From the NCBI RefSeq assembly GCF_038502225.1, contig NW_027195367.1:124001-188000 (forward strand): a stretch of 64,000 nucleotides of DNA, written 5' to 3'. The position numbers and the translations under genes are program-made. The notes beneath the pieces are model-generated. The model ran no database searches. It saw only the letters and a list, made by a program, of their open reading frames with translations, and had not been told where the DNA came from. Positions 48,011 through 58,462 of this stretch are shown here, one piece after another. This DNA comes from Cherax quadricarinatus. Taxonomy: Eukaryota > Arthropoda > Malacostraca > Decapoda > Parastacidae. The stretch's first letter is position 1. The number at the start of each line of letters is the position of its first letter.

Positions 48011-48018
48011 TATAAAAG
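48011..48018 (+). promoter_or_regulatory. TATA box in the 428-bp unit
   Basis: TATAAAAG in the context GGCGCTATAAAAGCTCC, repeated in the next unit at 48439-48446. The 445-bp family has TATTTAAG in the equivalent place. Position and match to a polymerase II TATA box suggest a promoter within each unit; transcription is not shown. Confidence 0.55.
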
Positions 48019-48128
48019 CTCCATCCTGTCACTTCATCTCCATATTGTTTCATACTATGGAACAATGCTCTTCTCCAGACTGAGGGACTGACCACCTCAA
48101 AACTTTAAGGGTGATGGACTGATTACAT

Positions 48129-48201
48129 CGTCTTCAAGTATCTTCTGCTTCTATCAACTTTTCTGTACTTGACTGAAGAAGCCTACTGTGTAGGCGAAAC
48201 G
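48129..48201 (+). ncRNA. Hammerhead-ribozyme-like motif, 428-bp unit 1
   Basis: CGTC (48129-48132), stem I strand TCAAGTA (48134-48140) complementary over 7 bp to TACTTGA (48166-48172), CTGAAGA (48173-48179), an extra A, stem II GCCTAC-TGT-GTAGGC (48181-48195) and GAAACG (48196-48201). ACG pairs with CGT to give a short stem III. A single extra T lies between CGTC and the stem I strand, so the geometry is close to but not exactly canonical. It is the best-formed example in the window. Confidence 0.65.
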
Positions 48202-48556
48202 TTTCATAATAAAGATACCTAACTGTTGCATATGTGTCTTACCTAACAACCTGTCGGTATTTTATACCATTTTAATGCTCAATCTGTCAGACACTGCAAC
48301 ACAAGGGTATCTTGGTACAGACCTGCAATCAACTTCGACAACTTCCACTAGTGAGAGCGGCTGGATTTGAGAGGGACCTGACCTTTCAACATCTGAGTTC
48401 TTACCTCTCCTAGTGGCCTACGTCTCACCTCTTGGCGCTATAAAAGCTCCATCCTGTCACTTCATCTCCATATTGTTTCATACTATGGAACAATGCTCTT
48501 CTCCAGACTGAGGGACTGACCACCTCAAAACTTTAAGGGTGATGGACTGATTACAT

Positions 48557-48629
48557 CGTCTTCAAGTATCTTCTGCTTCTATCAACTTTTCTGTACTTGA
48601 CTGAAGAAGCCTACTGTGTAGGCGAAACG
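48557..48629 (+). ncRNA. Hammerhead-ribozyme-like motif, 428-bp unit 2
   Basis: The same elements as the first unit: CGTC at 48557-48560, CTGAAGA at 48601, stem II following and GAAACG ending at 48629. No differences from the first unit were noticed. Confidence 0.65.
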
Positions 48630-48713
48630 TTTCATAATAAAGATACCTAACTGTTGCATATGTGTCTTACCTAACAACCTGTCGGTATTTTATACCATTT
48701 TAATGCTCAAACA

Positions 48714-48905
48714 CGCAGATGATGATCAGACTAAATGCAAATTATGTGGTCAGGCCTCTGGTCACTCTCTTGAACACTGTGTGCTTAATTTTCCACTAAC
48801 TGAAGAATATAAATATATAATGACCTATATGACTTGTCAAGATATCTTAATGAAAATAAGATACCAGATATACTAAGCAAATTTCCTAAATTTGCTTGTA
48901 ACAGA
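48714..48905 (+). pseudogene. LINE C-terminal zinc motif fragment
   Basis: One frame reads DDDQTKCKLCGQASGHSLEHC and continues VLNFPLTEEYKY. CKLC..H..C is the CxxC-H-C zinc motif that follows the RT in many LINE ORF2 proteins. No other part of a LINE is adjacent, so it is a small orphan fragment. Confidence 0.55.
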
Positions 48906-49155
48906 TAAGTGAACTATAGATATGTAGATATGAATCCAAATGTACTCTTGCTAACTCTTTTGGGGCCTAGTTCCTAGGCCTTTTGTGTATCTATATGGTC
49001 TTGTGCTACCGTCCCCAGGATGGATATGGGGCGCACAATAATCTAGCCACTTTGACAGAAAAAAAATCCCAGGACAGCGATTGAATGAATAATTGCGAAG
49101 GAAAGAAAAATTTGGGCTCATTCTACGTTGAAAGTAGAGGTTGTATAGAATATAT

Positions 49156-49620
<465 letters not shown>

Positions 49621-49627
49621 CACAGCT

Positions 49628-50850
49628 GCAAAGAGCAACTGTGACAACTCCCACTTTGTGTGTGATTCTTTATCTTTTAACTCCACGCCTCTTGTCAAGA
49701 CCCTCGCATTTACTTCTCTTATAGATGGGGTTGTAAAAGAAGTAAATGCGAGGGTCTTGACAAGAGGCGTCGAGTTAAAAGATAAAGAATCACACACAAA
49801 ATGGGAGTTGTCACAGCTGCTCTTTGCTGATGACACTGTGCTCTTGGGAGATTCTGAAGAGAAGTTGCAGAGATTGGTGGATGAATTTGGTAGGGTGTGC
49901 AAAAGAAGAAAATTAAAGGTGAATACAGGAAAGAGTAAGGTTATGAGGATAACAAAAAGATTAGGTGATGAAAGATTGAATATCAGATTGGAGGGAGAGA
50001 GTATGGAGGAGGTGAATGTATTCAGATATTTGGGAGTGGACGTGTCAGCGGATGGGTCTATGAAAGATGAGGTGAATCATAGAATTGATGAGGGAAAAAG
50101 AGTGAGTGGTGCACTTAGGAGTCTGTGGAGACAAAGAACTTTGTCCTTGGAGACAAAGAGGGGAATGTATGAGAGTATAGTTTTACCAACGCTCTTATAT
50201 GGGTGTGAGGCATGGGTGATGAATGTTGCAGCAAGGAGAAGGCTGGAGGCAGTGGAGATGTCATGTCTGAGGGCAATGTGTGGTGTGAATATAATGCAGA
50301 GAATTCGTAGTTTGGAAGTTAGGAGGAGGTGCAGGATTACCAAAACTGTTGTCCAGAGGGCTGAGGAAGGGTTGTTGAGGTGGTTCGGACATGTAGAGAG
50401 AATGGAGCGAAACAGAATGACTTCAAGAGTGTATCAGTCTGTAGTGGAAGGAAGGCTGGGTAGGGGTCGGCCTAGGAAAGGTTGGAGGGAGGGGGTAAAG
50501 GAGGTTTTGTGTGCGAGGGGCTTGGACTTCCAGCAGGCGTGCGTGAGCGTGTTTGATAGGAGTGAATGGAGACAAATGGTTTTAATACTTGACGTGCTGT
50601 TGGAGTGTGAGCAAAGTAACATTTATGAAGGGGTTCAGGGAAACCGGCAGGCCGGATTTGAGTCCTGGAGATGGGAAGTACAGTGCCTGCACTCTGAAGG
50701 AGGGGTGTTAATGTTGCAGTTTAAAAACTGTAATGTAAAGCACCCTTCTGGCAAGACAGTGATGGAGTGAATGATGGTGAAAGTTTTTCTTTTTCGGGCC
50801 ACCCTGCCTTGGTGGGAATCGGCCAGTGTGATAATAAATAAAAAATAAAT
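49628..50850 (+). mobile_element. RTE-like LINE copy with inverted 5' end
   Basis: The 90-bp left arm 49628-49717 is the reverse complement of 49738-49827 with 3 mismatches, separated by a 20-bp spacer. The normal-orientation LINE begins at or just before the spacer and continues through ORF2 to the 3' UTR, ending GGCCAGTGTGATAATAAATA at 50820-50840. This is the least damaged RTE-like copy in the window. Confidence 0.95.
49719..50770 (+). CDS. RTE-like LINE ORF2 C-terminal part (RT and downstream), 5'-truncated
   Basis: Taken from the LINE-coding start of the frame after the inverted arm; the ATG at 49658 lies in the inverted arm and is not the native start. LLFADDTVLL near residue 56 is the catalytic [FY]xDD block, then KSKVMRI, VFRYLGVDVSADGSM, PTLLYGCEAWVMNVAARRRL, EMSCLRAMCGVN, LLRWFGHVERM and GRGRPRKGWREG, ending with SEWRQMV. 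This order fits an RTE-type LINE. Coding continues without a stop for 350 codons. The endonuclease and first RT motifs are missing, so no active enzyme can come from it. Confidence 0.88.
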
Positions 50851-50877
50851 ATATATACATACATACGTGAATAAACA

Positions 50878-50945
50878 GAAGGGTGGACGATGGGCTCGAA
50901 CTGGGGTCCGTAAATTGAGAGTCTGATGCTCTACCGCCTAGGTTA
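50878..50945 (-). mobile_element. tRNA-Lys-like SINE head
   Basis: On the minus strand: TAACCTAGGCGGTAGAGCAT (D-arm and A-box region), CAGACTCTCAAT anticodon-loop-like, and CCAGTTCGAGCCC (B box). The D-arm GGTAGAGCATCAGAC resembles tRNA-Lys. The acceptor stem does not close, so this is not a tRNA gene but a remnant or SINE head. Confidence 0.6.
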
Positions 50946-53099
50946 ACATAGGCCTCTTAAAGGAAGGATTCCGAGGTAACATTTACTTTATTTCAGTCTG
51001 CCAGAGGCACCAACTGTAGCAACCTGAAGGGGGCCGTCGGGCAAAATCTGTAACTCTGTTGTTTACTGTCCGATTTTCTCCAGTTTTGGTACACAAGACA
51101 AAGTCGTTTCACTCTTTCTTAAAAATATTTATCAAAAATATACCTCAAACAACAACTGAGAAATGACTGATTTACTGAAAATGCCCTTGTGGCCAAACCT
51201 TCTCTTATATGGGACTACGTAAGGTTGTTTGGACACTTGGTGCCGAGAGAACAATGCTTATTCTTATTTTCTGTGACCACTTTTCTTTAAATGAACGTAT
51301 CTTTATTTCACAAAAAAAATAAAGTTTGTTAGTTCCTGGAATATTGCAAAAAATCTGCCCTTTACTCCCACATAACTCCCAAAGTATTTGGAATATTTCC
51401 AAAATTTGGTCACAGAAAAACGGAGAAATCATTATTCTACAACTTTTGTGAGTATTATATTCCATTTAATTCAGTAATAAAGGGAGAAAGTTTAACAATT
51501 GTTGAATAAGTTACTTCTGAGATATCGGCCGGGAGCGCCGGCCGGCCCCCGTCTTAAAAAAAAAAAAAAAAATTCGCGAAAATCGCGTTTGTTTGGGTGT
51601 ATTTCTTAGTAAACTGATGCTCTAGTGCAGTTAGCCTCTAAACACCGTTTTCTCTTACTCAGAGACGACAGGGTGACCAGTTATACTTTTATATCGAAAT
51701 ATTCCCGATAATCTCTGGGCCATATTATGGCCTATTTTATTCAGTCTAGAGTATATAACATGTTTGTATGTTATTTAGAGTGTTTATTATATCATATTAG
51801 ATCAATTCTGATAGACAAATAAGCCGTAGAGTTGATATATAAGCTGATATAAGCGTAATAATGGGTGATTCCTGCTGGCAGCTCGGGAGCGGGAACACTG
51901 CCGACCGTTCCCATCTGGTTCCCGGTAGTCACTAAGTCTGCGGATAAGTCCCGCCTACTGTTTTATGATGCCAAATAGTTAGTTATTATATTAGAAAGAA
52001 TAATGCAAGAAAAGGCGATAAAAAACAGGAAAACAACTCCAAAAAATATACGGGCCGTGAGCAGACTCGGTACCAACATCGCCGTCACCATACCTGATAT
52101 AAATGACTATAATTTCTTGTAGAAACGTCGTAGAACATTCATTCTGGTACCATTGTGTTGCCAAAGAGTTGAGCTATTTTTCAGTATATATAACTCAATA
52201 TCCATATTTTTTCGATTTTTCGGTGAGCGCGCGCGGAAAATTGCCCTACAGCCCCCTGAGGGGTGGTTTGCGATTAAATATTTATGTTCACTTCCCTCTG
52301 TACGATTTCACTGAAATTTTTACCACAGAATCTAGGCATGTGAGACTAGACTGTGTATTTTTTTAATCAAGATCGTTCAATAAATAACGACATAAAAAAA
52401 TAAAATGTGAGAAATTGTATATGGCCGCACTTAATATGGCAATGTGGCAATATCGAAGTTATTTTTTATAACATTAAATTATTAATTAATGCCAAACAGA
52501 CCTTTTGTCAGAAAGCAATCATGCAATATAATCTTTTATAGTACCCAAAAAAAATTGTGAAGATGCCTTGACATGTTTTGGGACAATTTTTGCATTTTAC
52601 ACCCATGGTATACAAAAATGGTAAGGATTTTTATCAAAAGGTACCATCCATGTTATAGAACAATGTTCCGTGAATAAATCCTGTAAAATTTATAAAGATC
52701 GGTTCAATAATAAGGGAGGAGCTCCCCTAAAATTGAAGAAAATGGACTTTCCAGAAAAATGGAATAATACATTGAGACTTAGCTTATGGTGGGTAAAAAT
52801 ATTCCATGTGGCTTCTTATGTTTATTAGGAGTAGAAGTGAGCATATATAACATATTTCTGAAGTTCCATGCAGATCCCTCCATCCTGAAGTCCTTTGCAG
52901 ATTGGCCAATCATGACGGTCCATACACATCAAACTGGAAAGAAGGAAATACACACTAAACATCGTATTGCCAATGATTATGTACAAAAGATGTGTAAATA
53001 TACATATATACAATATTTATAAACATACACATACAATTAAACAACAAATTCGCATGAATTATTTACCTTTGATGAAGAGTAGGCATGGACATGGATCAT
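50946..53099. other. Unassigned sequence, probably including the 3' flank of the Mutator-like transposon
   Basis: No gene found. A block at 52153-52225 (TGTTGCCAAAGAGTTGAGCT, TTTTTTCGATTTTTCG) resembles 58889-58962 in the same orientation. The terminal repeats of the Mutator-like element were not recognised. Confidence 0.4.
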
Positions 53100-53680
53100 C
53101 TAATGGCCTCCAGCCTCATAGGAGGTGTCCACCACGCTCTTCCTCTTCTTGCTTCTTCGAGCTTTGGGTCTCTGCATCTTTTTATCCATAGCCATCAGGC
53201 GTTTTTGGTTCAATGAGGAACGCCCATACCCAAGTCGTATATCCAAACAACTTCTTTCGTATCCTACATTGTAATCTGCTATGGCGTGGCTGACGGCGAA
53301 ATCAACTTGCCACTTATTTTTATACAGGGCTTTGTTGCAATAGGACCATATTCTTTGGTGAAGGCTTTCATTTGGGTTTTGTGTTCGTCCCTGTATGCAT
53401 CGTTTCATCATGTCATCTTGGGTGAGGTCCTTGTAGATTTCATGCACCTGATTGATGTAGTCAGGTTCTAGCTGAAAGCTCACTTTCATGGTTGTGTGGG
53501 ATGGTGGTGGTAGGTTATCTGCCAGTGCCTTCTGGTAAAAACACCATGAAGCAGAACCAGGTGGACAAAGGTGATGTTGTGGGTTGTCGTCTGTGGAGGA
53601 ACAGTGAAAGAAGCTTGCAAGTATTCCATTCCTCATAGTTTCAGCATCAGTTCCACAATTGTCCCTTAGGTTCTTCTGAA

Positions 53681-53806
53681 AATACTGAGCAATACACAAA
53701 TAACCCGCACATAAAAGACAGAAGCTTACGACGACGTTTCGGTCCGACTTGGACCATTGACAAAGTCACACGGTATTGTGCCTTTTTGTTATTTAATACT
53801 GAGCAA
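53681..53806 (-). mobile_element. 102-bp retroinsertion with 12-bp TSD, hammerhead-like
   Basis: The insert is 53693-53794. AATACTGAGCAA is present at 53681-53692 and 53795-53806. On the minus strand the insert holds GGTCC-AAGTC-GGACC, a 5-bp hairpin, directly followed by GAAACGTCGTC, the same stem-plus-GAAACG layout as the hammerhead-like arrays. It ends near TTATGTGCGGGTTATTTGTG. The core before the hairpin (TTGTCAAT) does not match CUGANGA, so catalytic activity is unlikely here. It introduces a stop into the transposase frame after its codons LAQY. Confidence 0.85.
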
Positions 53807-55011
53807 GCTTGTCAATCATGAAATCTGTCAACAGCCCTTTCCTCTTCTGGTGATACTCCTTTCTCTTTTTTCCAGTTCTCAGTTGTTTTTCAGTGTAGTG
53901 CAATTTTACCAAGCTTGTCAATCTATTTTTCAGCCGCTTTGCATAATGGTTGATGCACTCTTCTTTTGTAACTTGTAAACCTTCGTATGGACCAGCACCA
54001 TCATTGAGTTCAATAATTCCTTTGTAGGTTGCAGCATCACCATCAGACACTATGGTCTTGTACCTCAACTTCTGCTTCACTGATCTTTGCCAAATGATGA
54101 GGGCAGCTTCTACCTCCATTCTTCCTGAGGAGCCGGAAAAGTTTTTGTTGCATTTGCTTTCATGTTTTTCTTTCAATGTTTCATACGTTTCCACAGTAAT
54201 TCTCTTCTTTTTCAAACGATTTTCGATACTGACACACATGAAACAAAATTTACACAACACTTGATAGTCAACTACAAGCTTTGTCACGGCATCAATAGCC
54301 ACACCAATGCCAAAATTAGAATGATGGCCCCTAGTATGCCACGTGCCATCATACGTCACATCAATATCAACAACTCTACGTGCGTCTGGCAAAGTGTCTT
54401 GTTTGGCATATTCCTTACGAACAATTGCCCTTGTTTCAACTAGAATTCTGTTGCACGACTGAATGGATGCCCGTGTAATCATGCTTGTGTATCTGTTGAA
54501 TGTTTGGAGAGTCATAGAAGGTAGGTTACACAAGGCATTTCTACGAATAAATGAGTTGTAGCCTCCACCACTCACCATTTCACCATACACCATTCGACCA
54601 GTCAAATTATTCAGCTGCTTACTAATACCATATGGCTTTTTCACTAAAACAGCGTTACACTCGGTACACGACATAGCAATAACAGTTTCTAAGTGATGGT
54701 TATAATATGTAACTTTTATCTTCCTAGATAAACACTCGGTACAGTGAACAAATGACAGAATTTCATCAAACCTATCATCTTCCATACTTATCATTTTCTT
54801 CTCAACAACAACAGGAGTTATCTTTTCATACATCGACACTCGTCGTTTGGCACTTGATACACCACAAACACTGGCACTGGCACTCGCGTCAGCAGCTGTC
54901 GACGTGCTGGTGTCAGCTGTGGGGGCGGCCACATCTTCAGTGGCCACATGTGGGGCGGCCACATCTGCAGTCGTCACAGAGGTTACACTCATATGTGGTG
55001 AGGTCGTCACA

Positions 55012-57809
55012 TACGTAACTGTGGGTGTTTACCTGGAGTTTACCTGGAGAGAGTTTCGGGGGTCAACGCCCCCGCGGCCCGGTCTGTGACCAGGCCTCCT
55101 GGTGGATCAGCGCCTGATCAACCAGGCTGTTGCTGCTGGCTGCACGCAAACCAACGTACGAGCCACAGCCCGGCTGATCAGGAACTGCCTTTAGGTGCTT
55201 GTCCAGTGCCAGCTTGAAGACTGCCAGGGGTCTGTTGGTAATCCCCCTTATGTGTGCTGGGAGGCAGTTGAACAATCTCGGTCCCCTGACACTTATTGTA
55301 TGGTCTCTTAACGTGCTAGTGACACCCCTGCTTTTCATTGGGGGGATGGTGCATCGTCTGCCAAGTCTTTTGCTTTCGTAGTGAGTGATTTTCGTGTGCA
55401 AGTTCGGTACTAGTCCCTCTAGGATTTTCCAGGTGTATATAATCATGTATCTCTCCCTCCTGCGTTCCAGGGAATACAGGTTTAGAAACCTCAAGCGCTC
55501 CCAGTAATTGAGGTGTTTTATCTCCGTTATGCGCGCCGTGAAAGTTCTCTGTACATTTTCTAGGTCGGCAATTTCACCTGCCTTGAAAGGTGCTGTTAGA
55601 GTGCAGCAATATTCCAGCCTAGATAGAACAAGTGACCTGAAGAGTGTCATCATGGGCTTGGCCTCCCTAGTTTTGAAGGTTCTCATTATCCATCCTGTCA
55701 TTTTTCTAGCAGATGCGATTGATACAATGTTATGGTCCTTGAAAGTGAGATCCTCCGACATAATCACTCCCAGGTCTTTGACGTTGGTGTTTCGCTCTAT
55801 TTTGTGGCCAGAATTTGTTTTGTACTCTGATGAAGATTTAATTTCCTCATGTTTACCGTATCTGAGTAATTGAAATTTCTCATCGTTGAACTTCATATTG
55901 TTTTCTGCAGCCCACTGAAAGATTTGGTTGATGTCCGCCTGGAGCCTTGCAGTGTCTGCAATGGAAGACACTGTCATGCAGATTCGGGTGTCATCTGCAA
56001 AGGAAGACACGGTGCTGTGGCTGACATCCTTGTCTATGTCGGATATGAGGATGAGGAACAAGATGGGAGCTAGTACTGTGCCTTGAGGAACAGAGCTTTT
56101 CACTGTAGCTGCCTCGGACTTTACTCTGTTGACGACTACTCTCTGTGTTCTGTTAGTGAGGAAATTATAGATCCATCGACCGACTTTTCCTGTTACTCCT
56201 TTAGCGCGCATTTTGTACGCTATTACGCCATGGTCACACTTGTCGAAGGCTTTTGCAAAGTCTGTATATATTACATCTGCATTCTTTTTGTCTTCTAGTG
56301 CATTTAGGACCTTGTCGTAGTGATCCAGTAGTTGAGACAGACAGGAGCGACCTGTTCTAAACCCATGTTGCCCTGGGTTGTGTAACTGATGGGTTTCTAG
56401 ATGGGTGGTGATCTTGCTTCTTAGGACCCTTTCAAAGATTTTTATGATATGGGATGTTAGTGCTATTGGTCTGTAGTTCTTTGCTGTTGCTTTACTGCCC
56501 CCTTTGTGGAGTGGGGCTATGTCTGTTGTTTTTAGTAACTGAGGGACGACCCCCGTGTCCATGCTCCCTCTCCATAGGATGGAAAAGGCTCGTGATAGGG
56601 GCTTCTTGCAGTTCTTGATGAACACAGAGTTCCATGAGTCTGGCCCTGGGGCAGAGTGCATGGGCATGTCATTTATCGCCTGTTCGAAGTCATTTGGCGT
56701 CAGGATAACATCGGATAGGCTTGTGTTAATCAAATTTTGTGGCTCTCTCATAAAAAATTCATTTTGATCTTCGACTCTCAGTCTGGTTAGCGGCTTGCTA
56801 AAAACTGAGTCATATTGGGACTTGAGTAGCTCACTCATTTCCTTGCTGTCATCTGTGTAGGACCCATCTTGTTTAAGTAGGGGCCCAATACTGGACGTTG
56901 TTCTCGATTTTGATTTGGCATAGGAGAAGAAATACTTTGGGTTTCTTACGATTTCATTTATGGCTTTTAGTTCTTCCCGCGATTCCTGACTCCTAAAGGA
57001 TTCTTTTAGCTTAAGTTCGATGCTTGCTATTTCTCTGACCAGTGTCTCCCTGCGCATTTCAGATATATTGACCTCTTTTAGCCGCTCTGTTATTCTTTTC
57101 CGTCGCCTGTAAAGGGAGCGCCTGTCTCTTTCTATTTTACATCTACTCCTCCTTTTTCTTAGAGGAATAAGCCTTGTGCATACATCGAGTGCCACCGAGT
57201 TAATCTGTTCTAGGCATAAGTTGGGGTCTGTGTTGCTTAGTATATCTTCCCAGCTTATATCGGTTAGGACTTGGTTTACTTGGTCCCACTTTATGTTTTT
57301 GTTATTGAAGTTGAATTTGGTGAATGCTCCCTCGTGACTAGTCTCATTTTGTCGGTCTGGGGCTCCACGCATACATGTCTGAACCTCAATTATGTTGTGA
57401 TCTGAGTATATTGTTTTTGATATGGTGACATTTCTTATCAGATCATCATTGTTAGTGAAGATGAGGTCTAGTGTATTCTCCAGTGTAGTAGGCTCTATTA
57501 TTTGCTGGTTTAAATTGAATTTTGTGCAGAGATTTAAAAGCTCGTGTGAGTGTGAGTTTTCATCAGAGCTGCCTCCTGGTGTTATTACTGCAACAATATT
57601 ATTTGCTATATTCCTCCATTTTAGGTGCCTTAAGTTGAAATCCCCCAGGAGCAAGATGTTGGGTGCAGGAGCTGGAAGATTTTCCAGACAGTGGTCAATT
57701 TTTAACAGCTGTTCCTGGAATTGCTGGGATGTTGCATCCGGAGGCTTGTAGACTACCACAATGACTAGGTTTTGGTTCTCGACCTTTACTGCTAAAACTT
57801 CCACTACGT
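55012..57809 (-). mobile_element. 5'-truncated CR1-like LINE, intact 913-codon frame
   Basis: Inserted at 55017-57804 with TACGT at 55012-55016 and 57805-57809 as a short TSD, in the same orientation as the Mutator-like gene. The minus-strand 3' end repeats CTCCAGGTAAA twice at about 55025-55048, reminiscent of CR1 elements, which end in short tandem repeats. It abuts the broken transposase on both sides. Confidence 0.85.
55063..57804 (-). CDS. CR1-like LINE ORF2 (EN-RT), N-terminus truncated
   Basis: 913 codons with no stop, starting in the insertion junction at a GTG, so the true N-terminus is lost. Endonuclease part: VYKPPDAT, LLLGDFNLRHLKW (GDFN 54-57) and YSDHNI (SDH 134-136). RT: APGPDSW (385-391), NYRPIALTS (443-451), QHGFRTGRS, YTDFAKAFDKCDH (513-525), SSVPQGTVLAP, and the catalytic FADD (602-605). 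The C-terminal domain has a Tyr/Trp-rich segment (YWERLRFLNLYSLERRRERY). The long frame with no frameshift marks this as a young insertion. It lacks the first part of the endonuclease, so it should not be active itself. CR1 versus a related jockey-group clade is not settled. Confidence 0.88.
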   Translation of the reverse strand: MEVLAVKVENQNLVIVVVYKPPDATSQQFQEQLLKIDHCLENLPAPAPNILLLGDFNLRHLKWRNIANNIVAVITPGGSSDENSHSHELLNLCTKFNLNQQIIEPTTLENTLDLIFTNNDDLIRNVTISKTIYSDHNIIEVQTCMRGAPDRQNETSHEGAFTKFNFNNKNIKWDQVNQVLTDISWEDILSNTDPNLCLEQINSVALDVCTRLIPLRKRRSRCKIERDRRSLYRRRKRITERLKEVNISEMRRETLVREIASIELKLKESFRSQESREELKAINEIVRNPKYFFSYAKSKSRTTSSIGPLLKQDGSYTDDSKEMSELLKSQYDSVFSKPLTRLRVEDQNEFFMREPQNLINTSLSDVILTPNDFEQAINDMPMHSAPGPDSWNSVFIKNCKKPLSRAFSILWRGSMDTGVVPQLLKTTDIAPLHKGGSKATAKNYRPIALTSHIIKIFERVLRSKITTHLETHQLHNPGQHGFRTGRSCLSQLLDHYDKVLNALEDKKNADVIYTDFAKAFDKCDHGVIAYKMRAKGVTGKVGRWIYNFLTNRTQRVVVNRVKSEAATVKSSVPQGTVLAPILFLILISDIDKDVSHSTVSSFADDTRICMTVSSIADTARLQADINQIFQWAAENNMKFNDEKFQLLRYGKHEEIKSSSEYKTNSGHKIERNTNVKDLGVIMSEDLTFKDHNIVSIASARKMTGWIMRTFKTREAKPMMTLFRSLVLSRLEYCCTLTAPFKAGEIADLENVQRTFTARITEIKHLNYWERLRFLNLYSLERRRERYMIIYTWKILEGLVPNLHTKITHYESKRLGRRCTIPPMKSRGVTSTLRDHTISVRGPRLFNCLPAHIRGITNRPLAVFKLALDKHLKAVPDQPGCGSYVGLRAASSNSLVDQALIHQEAWSQTGPRGR

Positions 57810-57924
57810 GACGAGAGATGTATATATAGGCGTAGGGTTGATCAATGTGGCCACTGTGGTGGCCACAGATACGTCACTTCGTTTCCGCTTTCTCGATGTT
57901 GTAGGTTTGCGGCTTGAAGTGGCC

Positions 57925-58198
57925 ACATCTGGTGTGGCCCCTGACGTGGTGGCCACATCTGGAGTGGCCCCGGACGTGGTGGCTACATCTGGAGTGGCCC
58001 CGGACGTGGTGGCCACATCTGGAGTGGCCCCGGACGTGGTGGCCACATCTGGAGTGGCCCCGGACGTGGTGGCCACATCTGGAGTGGCCCCGGACGTGGT
58101 GGCCACATCTGGTGTGGCCCCGGACGTGGTGGCCACATCTGGAGTGGCCCCGGACGTGGTGGCCACATCTGGAGTGGCCCCGGACGTGGTGGCCACAC
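57925..58198 (-). repeat. 30-bp coding minisatellite, 9 copies
   Basis: Unit GTGGCCACATCTGGAGTGGC followed by CCCGGACGTG, encoding (minus strand) a decapeptide SGATPDVATT that repeats nine times without breaking the transposase frame. Copies are nearly identical at the DNA level, with T/A variants at one site. Confidence 0.93.
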
Positions 58199-58462
58199 TC
58201 TTCCTTTGTCCCTTGGTTTTCTTAGCACATGCCTTGACTGGAGAAATATTCAGAAGTTCACCAGCTAATTCTGAGGAGTCAGAGGGTAGTGATGGCGTCG
58301 TGGCGTCACCTGCTGCTGCCTCAGCTGCTTCTCGTTTTAGCTTTTTCATCATCCGCAGTCTTTGCATCCTCAACCTCACAGCCTTGTTCATGTTCAATGA
58401 ATGAATACTCTTCTTACGAGGCATTGTGGTGCAAAAATATGTACAATTGACGGCGAAAATAC

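Larger units (their letters stand above)
47752..48710. repeat. 428-bp tandem repeat, ~2.2 copies
   Basis: Anchors CTGAAGA at 48173 and 48601 are 428 bp apart. A partial first unit starts at 47752 within stem II, and the last unit stops at 48710. It is related to the 24-33 kb array: blocks shared exactly or nearly so include TAACTGTTGCATATGTGTC, TTACCTAACAACCTGTCGGT, ACTGATTACATCGTCTTCA and the whole hammerhead-like core. It lacks the (CTA)n microsatellite. Confidence 0.95.
53100..58424 (-). pseudogene. Mutator-like transposase gene split by two insertions
   Basis: Three coding blocks on the minus strand: 58424-57805 (N-terminus MPRKKSIHSLNMNKAV, a Lys/Arg-rich segment and a 30-bp coding minisatellite), 55016-53795 and 53692-53100. 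They are separated by a CR1-like LINE (55017-57804) and a 102-bp insertion (53693-53794). The middle block, numbered from MTTSPHMSVT, has a zinc ribbon (C90, C93, C115, C118) and DDE-type residues DIDVTYDGTW (D215, D217, D221) and VSDGDAATY (D323, D325). The last block has HHLCPPGSASWCFYQKA and GRTQNPNESLHQRIW, which supplies the probable catalytic Glu. Both insertions rejoin the frame when removed with one TSD copy, giving roughly 800 residues without a stop. This resembles the Mutator-like transposases common in arthropods. The ATG at 58532 is less likely the start than MPRKK at 58424. Confidence 0.83.

Noticed and set aside
53692..53796. An intron explaining the break in the Mutator-like gene
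   Set aside because: The inserted block is flanked by an exact 12-bp duplication and lacks consensus splice borders at the join, so retroinsertion fits better.
55063..57804. A long host gene of 913 codons
   Set aside because: It has the motifs of a LINE endonuclease and reverse transcriptase, is bounded by a TSD and has lost its own start.
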